From: Sphingomonas sp. HMP9
GTDB lineage: Bacteria; Pseudomonadota; Alphaproteobacteria; Sphingomonadales; Sphingomonadaceae
Length of the DNA stretch: 64,000 nucleotides
NCBI RefSeq assembly: GCF_013374115.1
Contig: NZ_AP022673.1
Coordinates: 124,001-188,000, forward strand
Direction: 5' to 3'
Made by a program: the position numbers and the translations under genes. Below, in pieces: positions 44,798 to 54,146 of this stretch. The notes beneath the pieces are model-generated. The model was not told the DNA's origin and did not search any database. It worked only from the letters and a program-made list of their open reading frames with translations. Position 1 is the first letter of the stretch; every line of letters starts with the position of its first letter.

Positions 44798-46060
44798 ATG
44801 CGGCGTGTCGTCGTAACCGGGCTAGGCCTGGTCACCCCCCTGGGGGCGGATGTTGAAACGGCCTGGGCGAACATTCTCGCCGGCAAGTCGGGCGCTGGAC
44901 CGATCACGCGCTTCGACGCGTCGGATCAGGTGTGCCGCATCGCCTGCGAGGTGAAACCGGCCGACCATGAATATGGCTTCGATCCTGGCAAGCGCGTCGA
45001 TCACAAGGTCCAGCGTCAGGTCGATCCGTTCATCATCTACGGCATCGATGCCGCCGGCCAGGCTTTGGAAGACGCCGGGCTGACCGAGATGACGCTCGAA
45101 GAGAGCTGGCGTGCCGGCGTATCGATCGGGTCGGGGATAGGCGGCCTGCCGGGCATCGAGAGCGAATCGATCGTTCTGCACACCAAGGGCCCGCGCCGGG
45201 TCTCGCCGCACTTCGTCCACGGCCGGCTGATCAACCTGATTTCTGGTCAGGTTTCGATCAAATACGGCCTGCGCGGCCCGAATCATGCGGTCGTCACCGC
45301 GTGCTCGACGGGTGCGCACGCGATCGGCGACGCCGCGCGGATGATCGCGATGGACGATGCCGACGTGATGCTCGCTGGCGGTGCGGAGGGCACCGTCTGC
45401 CCGCTCGGCATTGCCGGGTTCGCACAGGCCCGCGCGCTGTCGACCAATTTCAACGATTCGCCCGAAAAGGCCTCGCGTCCCTACGACAAGGACCGCGACG
45501 GCTTCGTGATGGGCGAGGGCGCGGGCGTGCTCGTGCTCGAGGAATATGAGCATGCCAAGGCGCGCGGCGCGAAGATCTATGCCGAGGTGATCGGCTACGG
45601 CCTGTCGGGCGACGCCTACCATGTGACCGCACCGCATCCGGAAGGCGACGGCGCGTTCCGCTCGATGCAGATGGCGATAAAGAAGTCGGGGCTCAAGCTC
45701 GAGGACATCGATTACATCAACGCGCACGGCACCTCGACGCCGCTCGGCGACGAGCTCGAACTCGGCGCGGTGCGGCGGCTGTTCGGCGATGCGATCTCGG
45801 GTCTGTCGATGTCGTCGACCAAGTCGGCGATCGGGCATCTGCTCGGCGGTGCCGGCGCGGTCGAGAGCATCTTCTGCATCCTCGCGCTGCGCGATCAGAT
45901 CGTCCCGCCGACGCTGAACCTCGACAATCCGAGCGACAGCTGCGTGGGCGTCGACCTCGTGCCGCACGTCGCCAAGAAGCGGGAAGTCCGCGCGGTGCTG
46001 AACAACTCGTTCGGCTTCGGCGGGACGAATGCCTCGCTGGTGATGACGAAGGTTCAGTAA
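44798..46060 (+). CDS. fabF: 3-oxoacyl-[acyl-carrier-protein] synthase II
   Basis: FabF elongates fatty acids by condensing acyl chains with malonyl-ACP. The 420-residue product has the Cys-His-His triad: VTACSTGAHAIGDAARM, NAHGTSTPLGDELELGAV and KSAIGHLLGGAGAVESIF, and the GFGGTNASL C-terminus. Normal length. A short palindromic element lies between its stop and mltG. Confidence 0.97.
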   Translation: MRRVVVTGLGLVTPLGADVETAWANILAGKSGAGPITRFDASDQVCRIACEVKPADHEYGFDPGKRVDHKVQRQVDPFIIYGIDAAGQALEDAGLTEMTLEESWRAGVSIGSGIGGLPGIESESIVLHTKGPRRVSPHFVHGRLINLISGQVSIKYGLRGPNHAVVTACSTGAHAIGDAARMIAMDDADVMLAGGAEGTVCPLGIAGFAQARALSTNFNDSPEKASRPYDKDRDGFVMGEGAGVLVLEEYEHAKARGAKIYAEVIGYGLSGDAYHVTAPHPEGDGAFRSMQMAIKKSGLKLEDIDYINAHGTSTPLGDELELGAVRRLFGDAISGLSMSSTKSAIGHLLGGAGAVESIFCILALRDQIVPPTLNLDNPSDSCVGVDLVPHVAKKREVRAVLNNSFGFGGTNASLVMTKVQ

Positions 46061-46068
46061 AAGGGTTT

Positions 46069-46121
46069 GTTCCCCCGCGAAGGCGGGGGCCCAGACTGGG
46101 CTCCCGCCTTCGCGGGAGAAC
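46069..46121. repeat. compact palindromic element between fabF and mltG
   Basis: A 53-bp element with almost no centre: left hairpin CCCCCGC-GAAG-GCGGGGG, right hairpin CTCCCGC-CTTC-GCGGGAG, ends GTTCCCC and GGGAGAAC. The two stems differ by a compensated base pair. Confidence 0.93.
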
Positions 46122-46132
46122 AAGAGGTAGTA

Positions 46133-47101
46133 ATGCGCAAGGTCGGCTGTTTCGGACTCGTCTTAGGCCTGGCGGCCGTCGTCGCGCTGTTCCTCGTCGT
46201 GCAAGGCTGGGGCGGTGCCGGCCCAGCCCCCCGAACGCTGACCGTGCAGATCGGCGAGGGCAGCACGCTCGCCGGTGCGGCCACCGAACTCGAAAAGGCC
46301 GGCGCGATACCCTCTGCCCGACGGTTCCGCTTGTACGCGCGCGTGTTCGGCTCCGGCGATCCGATCAAGGCCGGCGAATACCGCATCGCGCCGCACACCA
46401 GCCAGTCCGACATCCTCAAGCTGATGCAGGGCGGCAAGGTCATCCAGCGGCTGGTGGCGGTGCCCGAGGGCTATCCCTCGGTCCTCGTCCACGACGCGTT
46501 GGTGAAGGCGGACGGCCTCATTGGCGCCGTGCCAGTCCCCGCGGAAGGTTCGATCCTCCCCGACAGCTATGCGTTCCAGGCGGGCGACACGCGGGCGTCG
46601 GTCGTCACGCGCATGCAGTCGGCGATGAAGACCTATCTCGCCAAGGCATGGGCGGCGCGCAAGCCGGGAATTGCCGTGACAACGCCCGAACAGGCAATCA
46701 TCCTCGCCTCGATCGTCGAGAAGGAAACTGGCAAGCCGTCCGAGCGCCGCACCGTCGCCGCGGTCTATGGCAACCGCCTGCGCAACGGCATGCCACTCCA
46801 GGCCGATCCGACGGTGATCTATCCGATCACCAAGGGGCGTCCGATCGGCCGCCGCATCCTGCGGTCGGAACTGCACGCCAAGAACGGCTATAACACCTAT
46901 GCGAGCGCCGGGCTGCCGGTCGGGCCGATCGCCAACCCCGGCCGCGCGTCGATCGATGCAGTGCTCGACCCGGGGCAGACCCAGGCGCTGTATTTCGTCG
47001 CTGATGGCACCGGTGGCCATGTGTTCGCGGACACGCTGGCCGAGCACAACGCCAATGTGAAGAAATGGTACGCCATCCGCAAAGCTCGCGGCGAGATGTA
47101 G
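46133..47101 (+). CDS. mltG: endolytic transglycosylase MltG
   Basis: MltG cleaves nascent peptidoglycan in the periplasm and sets glycan strand length. The 322-residue product has an N-terminal membrane anchor (LVLGLAAVVALFLVV), a LysM-like domain, and the YceG catalytic domain with IILASIVEKETGKPSERRTV, where Glu is catalytic, and LQADPTVIY. The ATG at 46133 has GAGG upstream; earlier codons are repeat sequence. mltG commonly follows the fab cluster in alphaproteobacteria. Confidence 0.93.
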   Translation: MRKVGCFGLVLGLAAVVALFLVVQGWGGAGPAPRTLTVQIGEGSTLAGAATELEKAGAIPSARRFRLYARVFGSGDPIKAGEYRIAPHTSQSDILKLMQGGKVIQRLVAVPEGYPSVLVHDALVKADGLIGAVPVPAEGSILPDSYAFQAGDTRASVVTRMQSAMKTYLAKAWAARKPGIAVTTPEQAIILASIVEKETGKPSERRTVAAVYGNRLRNGMPLQADPTVIYPITKGRPIGRRILRSELHAKNGYNTYASAGLPVGPIANPGRASIDAVLDPGQTQALYFVADGTGGHVFADTLAEHNANVKKWYAIRKARGEM

Positions 47102-47116
47102 CTATCCGTCTTGGTG

Positions 47117-47293
47117 CTACCGAGCGACGGGCATCGTTACGCTCATCGGCTGCACTGGTATGAGGGAGGCCACGAGCATCGCGCTCGCAAGAATACCGGC
47201 AGCGGCCCACCAGAACTGCCGCCGCCGTAAATCGGCCAACGCCCTCGCCGCGCAATAGAGCGCGACGAGAGCTGTGAGACCGAACAGCATCAT
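47117..47293 (-). CDS. small two-span membrane protein at the end of the Entner-Doudoroff operon
   Basis: The 58-residue product (MMLFGLTALVALYCAARALA start) has two hydrophobic segments separated by a short DLRRRQ turn, and a short C-terminal tail. It overlaps the eda stop by one base (TAATG), so the two should be translationally coupled. No family is recognised. It is convergent with mltG, 15 bp away, and no terminator is visible. Confidence 0.6.
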   Translation of the reverse strand: MMLFGLTALVALYCAARALADLRRRQFWWAAAGILASAMLVASLIPVQPMSVTMPVAR

Positions 47294-47901
47294 TATCCGC
47301 GCAATGCGTTTGCGGCGCGGGCCTTGATCTCGATTTCGGCCATCGTGCCGCCGGTCACCCAGCTGCCGCCGACGCAGAGCACAGGCTTGAACGCCAGCCA
47401 CTCGGGCGCGCTCGCCTCGGTGATACCGCCGGTCGGGCAGAAGCTGCACTGGTAGAACGGCGCCGCGAGCGCCTTCAGCGCCTTCAGCCCGCCATTGGCC
47501 TCGGCCGGGAAGAACTTGAAGTGCGTGAGGCCCAGGTCGAGCCCGGTAATGATGTCGGCCGCGTTGGCGATGCCCGGCAGGAACGGGATGCCGCTCTCGA
47601 TGATCGGCGTGGCGAGGCGTTCGGTGAGGCCCGGCGAGACGATGAACTCGGCGCCCGCATCGCGGACCTGCACGAACTGCTGCGTGTTCACGACGGTGCC
47701 GGCGCCGACGATCGCGCCCGGTACCTTTTTCATCTCGGCGATCGCCTCGAGCGCGGCACCGGTGCGCAGCGTCACTTCGAGCACGCGCAGGCCACCGGCG
47801 ACGAGCGCCTCGGCGAGCGGACGGGCGAGCGCCGCGTCCTCGATCACCAGCACCGGGATGACGGCGCTGGTCTGCATGATGTCTGCGATAGTCACGGTCA
47901 T
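47293..47901 (-). CDS. eda: KDPG aldolase
   Basis: Eda splits 2-keto-3-deoxy-6-phosphogluconate into pyruvate and glyceraldehyde 3-phosphate, the last step of the Entner-Doudoroff route. The 202-residue product has EVTLRTGAALEAI, VGAGTVVNTQQFVQVRDAGA, FIVSPGL, and the Schiff-base Lys in LTHFKFFPAEANGG. Its ATG overlaps the glk stop by four bases. It is the fifth gene in zwf-pgl-edd-glk-eda. Confidence 0.96.
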   Translation of the reverse strand: MTVTIADIMQTSAVIPVLVIEDAALARPLAEALVAGGLRVLEVTLRTGAALEAIAEMKKVPGAIVGAGTVVNTQQFVQVRDAGAEFIVSPGLTERLATPIIESGIPFLPGIANAADIITGLDLGLTHFKFFPAEANGGLKALKALAAPFYQCSFCPTGGITEASAPEWLAFKPVLCVGGSWVTGGTMAEIEIKARAANALRG

Positions 47902-48866
47902 TGCGTGTGTTCCTGTGCGAAGGCGGCCGCGGCGCCGAACAGGCCGGGCTGGGGATGAGTGATGAGCTTGACGGGCATCGCCGCCATCATCGTCTGGAAG
48001 CGACCCTTGGCGACGAAACGCTGGTCGAAGCCCGAGCGAATCAGGCGATCCTTGATCCGGAAGCCGAGGCCCCCGGCGATCACGACCGCCTTCGCGCCCT
48101 GCGCCAGTGCGAGATCGCCCGCGACCGCGCCGAGCGCGAGGCTGAAGCGGTCGAGTGCTGCCAGCGCGATCGAATCGGTGCCGTCGATCGCCTCTGTCCA
48201 GATCGTCTTGTCGTCGCGGCTGGGGACCGCGCGGCCCTCAAGCGCGGCGAGCGTCTCGTAGATCGCGACGATGCCTGGGCCGGCGACGACACGCTCGGCC
48301 GACACGCGGGTGAAGGTCTTGCGGAGGCGCTTGAGCAATGCGTCCTCGATGCCGTCGAGCGGCGCGAAGTCCATATGGCCGCCCTCGGTTTCAAGGACCT
48401 GATAGCCGTCCTTGCGCCGCAGCAGCTGCGCGACGCCCAGCCCGGTGCCGGGGCCGCAGATCGTCGTGATGCCCTCGGACGGGAGCGGCGTGTCGGGGCC
48501 GCAGAGATGAACGAAGTCGCTGTCGGGGACCTGCGCGACGGCATGGCCGACCGCGCCGAAATCGTTGACGACCACCCACTGGTCCGCCTTCAACCGCTCG
48601 GTGATCAGCGACTTGCGGATGATCCACGGGTTGTTCGTCAGGCGGATGACGTCGTTCGCGACCGGCGACGCGACTGCGATTGCCAGCGCGCGGGGGAGGG
48701 GGCGGCCGAGGCCTGCCTCGAACGCCTGATACGCGGTCTGCAGCGACGCGTGGTCCGCGGTCTTGAGCGTCACCGGTTCGCCGAGCGCCACGACGCGGCC
48801 ATTCTCGACCTCGGCGATCGCGAAGCGGGCATGCGTTCCGCCGATATCTGCCGCTACGATTTCCAT
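47898..48866 (-). CDS. glk: glucokinase
   Basis: Glk phosphorylates glucose with ATP. The 322-residue product starts MEIVAADIGGTHARFAIAEV with the phosphate-binding loop, has VVNDFGAVGHAVAQ with the catalytic Asp and GPGTGLGVAQLL, and matches the Glk family common in proteobacteria rather than the ROK family. A palindromic element separates it from edd upstream. Confidence 0.95.
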   Translation of the reverse strand: MEIVAADIGGTHARFAIAEVENGRVVALGEPVTLKTADHASLQTAYQAFEAGLGRPLPRALAIAVASPVANDVIRLTNNPWIIRKSLITERLKADQWVVVNDFGAVGHAVAQVPDSDFVHLCGPDTPLPSEGITTICGPGTGLGVAQLLRRKDGYQVLETEGGHMDFAPLDGIEDALLKRLRKTFTRVSAERVVAGPGIVAIYETLAALEGRAVPSRDDKTIWTEAIDGTDSIALAALDRFSLALGAVAGDLALAQGAKAVVIAGGLGFRIKDRLIRSGFDQRFVAKGRFQTMMAAMPVKLITHPQPGLFGAAAAFAQEHTQ

Positions 48867-48904
48867 GTCATCCTCCGTCCGATCTTATCATTACCGCCAC
48901 CCCC

Positions 48905-48983
48905 GTCATCCCAGCGAAAGCCGGGATCTCAAGCCGCACAGTCCGTCCCCGTGGAGCGAGGTCCCGGCTTTCGCCGGGATGAC
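48905..48983. repeat. palindromic element (family 1 variant) between edd and glk
   Basis: Ends are GTCATCC and GGGATGAC. The left hairpin is TCCCAGC-GAAA-GCCGGGA (one mismatch) and the right is TCCCGGC-TTTC-GCCGGGA, so the loop matches family 1 while the stem is different. It lies inside the Entner-Doudoroff operon. Confidence 0.9.
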
Positions 48984-49021
48984 GGGGGTGTGGCTGACGC
49001 AATGGCGGCGTGTGTGGCGTT

Positions 49022-50836
49022 CTAAAGCCCAGCCCCCGCCAGCATTGCCGACGCACCCTTTTCGGCTTCGTCGGCGAGCCCGCGCAACATGCCGAACAAC
49101 TCGCGGCCCATGCCGCTGACCGGCGGCGGCACCGCGACCATCTCGCGCGTTGCCCAGACGTCCGCATCGACCAGCGCCTCCAGCGTGCCGTTGACCGCAT
49201 CGACGCGAATCATGTCGCCATCGCGGATCAGGCCGATCGCGCCGTCGAGCAGCGCCTCGGGCGAGCAATGGATCGCGCACGGCACCTTGCCGCTCGCGCC
49301 CGACATGCGGCCATCGGTGACGAGCGCCACCTTGAACCCGCGATTTTGCAGCACGCCTAGCGGCGGGGTCAGCTTGTGCAGCTCGGGCATCCCGTTCGCG
49401 CGCGGCCCCTGGAAGCGGACGACGACGACGACGTCCTTCTCGAGTTCGCCGCGTTTGAACGCCTCGATCACGTCGAGCTGGTCGTCGAACACCGCGGCGG
49501 GTGCCTCGACGATCCAGCGCTCGCGCTCGACCGCGGAGACCTTGATGCACGCGCGGCCGATATTGCCCGCGAGGATCCGCATCCCGCCATCGGCGGAGAA
49601 GGGCGCGGTGGCGGGGCGAAGGATCGTCTCGTCTCCGCTGTCCGGCGTGTCACGCCATTCGAGAGTGCCGTCCTCGACGACCGCGGTCTTCGCATAGGCC
49701 GACAGATCCTGCCCGCCGATCGTCATGATGTCGCCGTGAAGCAAGCCCTCGCTCAGCAGTTCGCGAATCACATAGGGCATGCCGCCCGCCGCCTCGAACG
49801 CGTTCACGTCGGCCGAGCCGTTGGGGTAGACGCGCGCGATCAGCGGCACCGCAGCGGAGAGGCGGTCGAAATCCTCCCAGTCGATGACGATCCCCGCCGC
49901 GCGCGCGATCGCAGGAACGTGGAGCAGGTGGTTGGTCGACCCGCCGGTCGCGAGCAGGCCGACCGCCGCGTTCACGATCGCCTTCTCGTCGACGCAATGA
50001 CCGAGCGGGCGATAGTCCTCGCCGCGCGCACCGATCTTCGCGAGCCGGTGTACCGCGGCGCGCGTCAGTTCCTGGCGAAGCTTCGTGCCCGGATTGACGA
50101 ACGCGGCGCCCGGCATGTGGAGGCCCATGACCTCCATCATCATCTGGTTGGTGTTGGCGGTGCCGTAGAAGGTGCACGTGCCCTTCGAATGATAAGCGCC
50201 GATCTCGGCCTCGAGCAGCTCCTCGCGGCCGACAAGGCCCTCGGCGAATTTCTCGCGCACCGCGGCCTTCGCCTTGTTGGGCAGACCGGTCGGCATCGGG
50301 CCGCCCGGGATCAGCACCATCGGCAGATGCCCAAAGCGCAGCGCGCCCATGAGCAGCCCCGGAACGATCTTGTCGCAGATGCCGAGCAGCGCCGCGCCCT
50401 CGAACGTGCCGTGGCTGAGTGCGATCGCAGTGCTCAGCGCGATCGTGTCGCGGCTGAACAGCGACAGCTCCATGCCCGGATACCCTTGCGTCACGCCGTC
50501 GCACATCGCCGGCACGCCGCCCGCGACCTGCGCGGTCGCCCCCGCCTCGCGCGCCCAGACCTTCATCAGCTCGGGGTAACGGTAATAGACCGCGTGCGCC
50601 GACAGCATGTCGTTATACGCCGTCACGATGCCGATGTTCATGCCGGCATCGGCCTTCATCGCATCGCGATCCTCCTCGGTCCCGGCATAGGCGTGCGCGA
50701 GATTCGCGCAGCCCAGACCCGGACGCCGGACCTGTGCCGCCGCCTCGCGCTCTATCAGCGCGAGGTACGCGGCACGGCTGTCGCGCGAGCGGTCGATGAT
50801 CCGGTCGGTGACCGCGGCGACGACGGCGTTCAGCAT
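49022..50836 (-). CDS. edd: phosphogluconate dehydratase
   Basis: Edd dehydrates 6-phosphogluconate to KDPG, the defining step of the Entner-Doudoroff pathway. The 604-residue product is in the IlvD/Edd family, with the Fe-S cysteine segments PAMCDGVTQGYPGMELSLF, LLGICDKIVPGLLMG and KGTCTFYGTANTNQMMMEVM, and DGRMSGASGKVPCAIHCSPE. It starts two bases after the pgl stop codon. Confidence 0.96.
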   Translation of the reverse strand: MLNAVVAAVTDRIIDRSRDSRAAYLALIEREAAAQVRRPGLGCANLAHAYAGTEEDRDAMKADAGMNIGIVTAYNDMLSAHAVYYRYPELMKVWAREAGATAQVAGGVPAMCDGVTQGYPGMELSLFSRDTIALSTAIALSHGTFEGAALLGICDKIVPGLLMGALRFGHLPMVLIPGGPMPTGLPNKAKAAVREKFAEGLVGREELLEAEIGAYHSKGTCTFYGTANTNQMMMEVMGLHMPGAAFVNPGTKLRQELTRAAVHRLAKIGARGEDYRPLGHCVDEKAIVNAAVGLLATGGSTNHLLHVPAIARAAGIVIDWEDFDRLSAAVPLIARVYPNGSADVNAFEAAGGMPYVIRELLSEGLLHGDIMTIGGQDLSAYAKTAVVEDGTLEWRDTPDSGDETILRPATAPFSADGGMRILAGNIGRACIKVSAVERERWIVEAPAAVFDDQLDVIEAFKRGELEKDVVVVVRFQGPRANGMPELHKLTPPLGVLQNRGFKVALVTDGRMSGASGKVPCAIHCSPEALLDGAIGLIRDGDMIRVDAVNGTLEALVDADVWATREMVAVPPPVSGMGRELFGMLRGLADEAEKGASAMLAGAGL

Positions 50837-50838
50837 GG

Positions 50839-51543
50839 TCAGGCGGCCCAGTGGACGTCGACGGGCAGCTCGACTTCGGCGAGCACGCGGCCGATCGGGT
50901 AGGACGAGGACGGACCCTGCTCGATCGCCTGTTCGAGGACCTTCTTCTTTTCGTCGCCGGTGATCATGACCATCAGCGCCCGCGACGAGGCGATCGCCGC
51001 CGCCGACAGCGTCACGCGCGCCAGCGGCGCCTCGGGCGGCAGCGGATCGGGCATGACGCCCAGCGCCCGACGCTCCTTGGGACCGCTGAGCGCCTCGTCA
51101 TAATCGGGGCCGGGGAAGATCGACGCGGTGTGGCCGTCGGTGCCCATGCCGAGCAGGCAGAAGTCGAGCGGCCAGTGCAGGTCTTGCATCAGCGCATCCG
51201 CCGAACGGCCCGCCGCCTTGTAATCGGACATGGCCTCGGGGACGATCGGCTTCACGCGCGCGCCCTTGGGCAGGAAGATCTTGGCGAGCGCGGTGACGTT
51301 CGACAGCGGATCGCCGAGCTTCACGATACGCTCGTCGCCGGGGATGATCGTGACCTTCTTCCAGTCGAGCTTGGCCTGGGCGAGCTTCTCATACGCTGCC
51401 ATCGGCGTCTTGCCGCCCGCCAGCGCGATCACCGCCGAGCCGCGCGCGTCGAGCGCGCTCTCGATGACGAACTGGATGTCCCCCGCGACGGCGTTGGCGA
51501 GCTCGTCCGCGTCCTCGTAATCCCACCATTCGATCTCGGTCAT
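50839..51543 (-). CDS. pgl: 6-phosphogluconolactonase
   Basis: Pgl hydrolyses 6-phosphogluconolactone to 6-phosphogluconate. The 234-residue product (MTEIEWWDYEDADELANAVA start) has IALAGGKTPMAAYEKLA, the IIPGDERIVKLGDPLSN active-site segment and LLGMGTDGHTASIFPG, the standard motifs of the DevB/SOL type. The ATG at 51543 is chosen; the open frame upstream is repeat sequence without family similarity. A repeat lies between it and zwf. Confidence 0.95.
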   Translation of the reverse strand: MTEIEWWDYEDADELANAVAGDIQFVIESALDARGSAVIALAGGKTPMAAYEKLAQAKLDWKKVTIIPGDERIVKLGDPLSNVTALAKIFLPKGARVKPIVPEAMSDYKAAGRSADALMQDLHWPLDFCLLGMGTDGHTASIFPGPDYDEALSGPKERRALGVMPDPLPPEAPLARVTLSAAAIASSRALMVMITGDEKKKVLEQAIEQGPSSSYPIGRVLAEVELPVDVHWAA

Positions 51544-51587
51544 ATGCTCAAACTCACTTAAAAAAATTGCCGTTCGTGCTAAAAATT

Positions 51588-51712
51588 GCCGTTCCCGCCG
51601 AGTAAGGATCGAGCGAAATCGAGAGTCTGTGTCGAGGTACAATGCCACAAACGGGCCGATCCCTCGATACGCCTTCTCGACTTCGCTCGAAGGCTACTCG
51701 GGACGAACGGAA
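51588..51712. repeat. palindromic element (family 5, CGTTC ends) between zwf and pgl
   Basis: Ends are CGTTCCCGCCGAGTA on the left and TACTCGGGACGAACG on the right. Each side carries a TCGAG-rich hairpin around CGAAA or CTTCG, and the inner arms GTCGAGG and CCTCGAT pair. Its sequence differs from the other families but the layout of two outward arms is the same. The 179-bp gap in the operon is filled by it. Confidence 0.85.
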
Positions 51713-51722
51713 GACAACAGTG

Positions 51723-53186
51723 TCAGTCGTCCTGCCAAGTCACCCCGTCGCGCTCGGTAAGCGCAATCGCAGCGGAGGGACCCCAGCTGCCCGATGCATA
51801 GCTTTTGGGCTTCATCGCGTTCGCCTTCCAGCCCTTGCGGATCGCATCGATCCACGTCCACTGCGCTTCGACCTCGTCGCGGCGCACGAACAGGGTCTGG
51901 TCGCCCTCGATCAGATCGAGCAGCAGCCGCTCATAAGCGATGCGGCGCCGCGAGCCGGCGAATTCTGCGTCCATGCTCAGGTTCAACGGCACCTCGCGCA
52001 GGCGGACCCCCTCACGATCGAGCCCCGGCTCCTTTGCCATCACCAGCAGCTGGATATATTCCTCCGGCTGCAGGCGGATGATCAGCATGTTGGGCTGTAA
52101 CAGCCCACCACGGCCAGCGAACATCGAATGCGGCACCGCCTTGAACTGGATCGCGATCTCGCTGCGCCGCGTCGTCATGCGCTTGCCGGTGCGCAGATAG
52201 AACGGCACGCCCTGCCAGCGCCAATTGTCGACATGCGCCTTGATCGCGACGAACGTCTCGGTGTTCGACGGCTTGCCGAGTTCGTCGGAGTAGCTCTTGA
52301 CGATCTTCCCCTTCACGGCGCCGTCGGCATATTGGCCGGTGACTGTGACGTGCGGCGCTTCCTCGGGCTTGATCATCCGCAACGAGCGGAAAACCTTCGA
52401 CTTTTCGTCGCGGACATCGGTGCCCTCGAACCGCGCAGGCGGCTCCATCGCAATGAGCGCGAGCAGCTGGAGCATGTGATTGGCGACCATGTCGCGCAAC
52501 GCGCCCGCCGTCTCGTAATAGCCGGCGCGTTCCTCGAGCCCGACCGTTTCGGAGATCGTGATCTGGACGTTGTCGATCCCCTGCGCATTCCAGACGGGCT
52601 CGAAGAACGAGTTGCCGAACCGCAGCGCGAGGATGTTCTGGACGGTCTCCTTGCCGAGATAATGATCGATCCGGTAGGTCCGGTCCTCTGGGAAGGCCTT
52701 TGCGACCGCGTCGTTGATCTCGCGGCTGGTCTCGAGGTCATAGCCGAGCGGTTTTTCGAGGCCGACGCGGACGGTTTCGCCCGCGAGGCCGACCTTGTGC
52801 AGCCCTTCGATCGCCGATTCGAACAGCGACGGCGCGGTCGAGAGATAGATGGCCAGACCACCCGAGATATCGCCGATCTTGTCCGCGAGCGGCTGGAAAC
52901 TGGCCGGATCGGACAGGTCGGTCGGCTGATAATGGATCCGGTCGAGGAACGATCCGATCGCGGCCTCGTCCTTGCGATCGTCCGACAGGAACTCGTCGAG
53001 CGCCTTCTTGGCGAACGCCCGATACTGCGTGTCGTCATAGTCGTGGCGCGCCGCGCCGGTAATCGTCAGTTCGTGGGGCAGCAAACCGTCGGCGTGCAAG
53101 CCATAAAGCGAGGGCAGCAGCATACGCTGCGCGAGATCGCCGGTCGCGCCGAACAGGAGCAGCTTGGCTACGGGATTACGGTGCAT
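51723..53186 (-). CDS. zwf: glucose-6-phosphate 1-dehydrogenase
   Basis: Zwf oxidises glucose 6-phosphate, feeding the Entner-Doudoroff route. The 487-residue product has the Rossmann motif LLLFGATGDLAQRMLLPSLY and the active-site RIDHYLGKETVQNI with Asp and His, plus GLEKPLGYDL. It starts the zwf-pgl-edd-glk-eda operon, although argC ends only 36 bp upstream on the same strand, so read-through from there is possible. CCAGGAG lies upstream of the ATG. Confidence 0.96.
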   Translation of the reverse strand: MHRNPVAKLLLFGATGDLAQRMLLPSLYGLHADGLLPHELTITGAARHDYDDTQYRAFAKKALDEFLSDDRKDEAAIGSFLDRIHYQPTDLSDPASFQPLADKIGDISGGLAIYLSTAPSLFESAIEGLHKVGLAGETVRVGLEKPLGYDLETSREINDAVAKAFPEDRTYRIDHYLGKETVQNILALRFGNSFFEPVWNAQGIDNVQITISETVGLEERAGYYETAGALRDMVANHMLQLLALIAMEPPARFEGTDVRDEKSKVFRSLRMIKPEEAPHVTVTGQYADGAVKGKIVKSYSDELGKPSNTETFVAIKAHVDNWRWQGVPFYLRTGKRMTTRRSEIAIQFKAVPHSMFAGRGGLLQPNMLIIRLQPEEYIQLLVMAKEPGLDREGVRLREVPLNLSMDAEFAGSRRRIAYERLLLDLIEGDQTLFVRRDEVEAQWTWIDAIRKGWKANAMKPKSYASGSWGPSAAIALTERDGVTWQDD

Positions 53187-53222
53187 GAAAGCTCCTGGAA
53201 CTAGCCGGTTGGAACGCCGGTC

Positions 53223-54146
53223 TTAGAAAACGAGGCCGGCCACGGGATCGACCCCGGCCATGATGTTGAGGTTCTGGACCGCCGCGCCGCCGGCGCCCTT
53301 GCCCAGATTGTCGAGCGTCGCGACCAGCCGTGCATGACCGACGGCATCGTTGCCGCAAACGCGCAGCGTCAGGCGGTCGGTGTCGGCATTCTCCTCGATA
53401 TCGATCGCGCCGATATCGCCATCCGCGACCGAGACGAGCATCGAACTGTCGAACGCAGCGCGCAACACGTCCTCGATCGCCGCCAGACTTGGGCGGCCGG
53501 GCAGCGCGTGAAGATGCAGCGGCACCTCCACGACCATGCCGCGATAGGCGTTGGCCACCGCCGGCGCGAAGATCGGCGCGTGGACGAGGCCGGCATGCTG
53601 AGTCATCTCGGCAATATGCTTGTGCGCGAGGCCCAGCGCGTAGGCGCGGAAGGCCATCGTCGTCGCGCCCGCTTCGAACTCGGCGATCATCGCCTTGCCT
53701 CCACCGGAATAGCCCGACGTCGCGTTGACGCTGAGCGGCAGGTCGGCGGGAAGGAGCTTGGCCGCAACGAGCGGCGCGACGAGCGCAAGGAAGCCGGTCG
53801 GATAGCAGCCCGGGTTGGCGACGCGCATCGCGGTCGCGATCGTCTCGGCTTGGCCCGGCAGTTCAGGGAAGCCATAGGTCCAGCCTGCTGAGACACGGTG
53901 TGCGCTGGACGCGTCGATAACGCGGGTGCGGGGATTGTCGATCAGCGCGACCGCCTCGCGTGCGGCGTCGTCGGGCAGGCAAAGGATGACGAAGTCGGCA
54001 TCGTTCAGCGCCTCGCGCCGGGCAGCGGGGTCTTTGCGCCGATCTTCGGCGAGCAACGCGATCGAGATGTCAGCACGTCCGGCAAGCCGTTCGCGAATTT
54101 CCAGACCGGTCGTGCCGACAGCGCCGTCGATAAAGACTGTGGTCAT
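53223..54146 (-). CDS. argC: N-acetyl-gamma-glutamyl-phosphate reductase (short type)
   Basis: ArgC reduces N-acetylglutamyl phosphate to the semialdehyde in arginine synthesis. The 307-residue product is the shorter type 2 form. It has FIDGAVGTTGLEIRERLAGR (NADP binding), VANPGCYPTGFLALV with the catalytic Cys, and the NATSGYSGGGKAM loop. The ATG overlaps the stop of the SH3 gene upstream by four bases (ATGA). Confidence 0.94.
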   Translation of the reverse strand: MTTVFIDGAVGTTGLEIRERLAGRADISIALLAEDRRKDPAARREALNDADFVILCLPDDAAREAVALIDNPRTRVIDASSAHRVSAGWTYGFPELPGQAETIATAMRVANPGCYPTGFLALVAPLVAAKLLPADLPLSVNATSGYSGGGKAMIAEFEAGATTMAFRAYALGLAHKHIAEMTQHAGLVHAPIFAPAVANAYRGMVVEVPLHLHALPGRPSLAAIEDVLRAAFDSSMLVSVADGDIGAIDIEENADTDRLTLRVCGNDAVGHARLVATLDNLGKGAGGAAVQNLNIMAGVDPVAGLVF

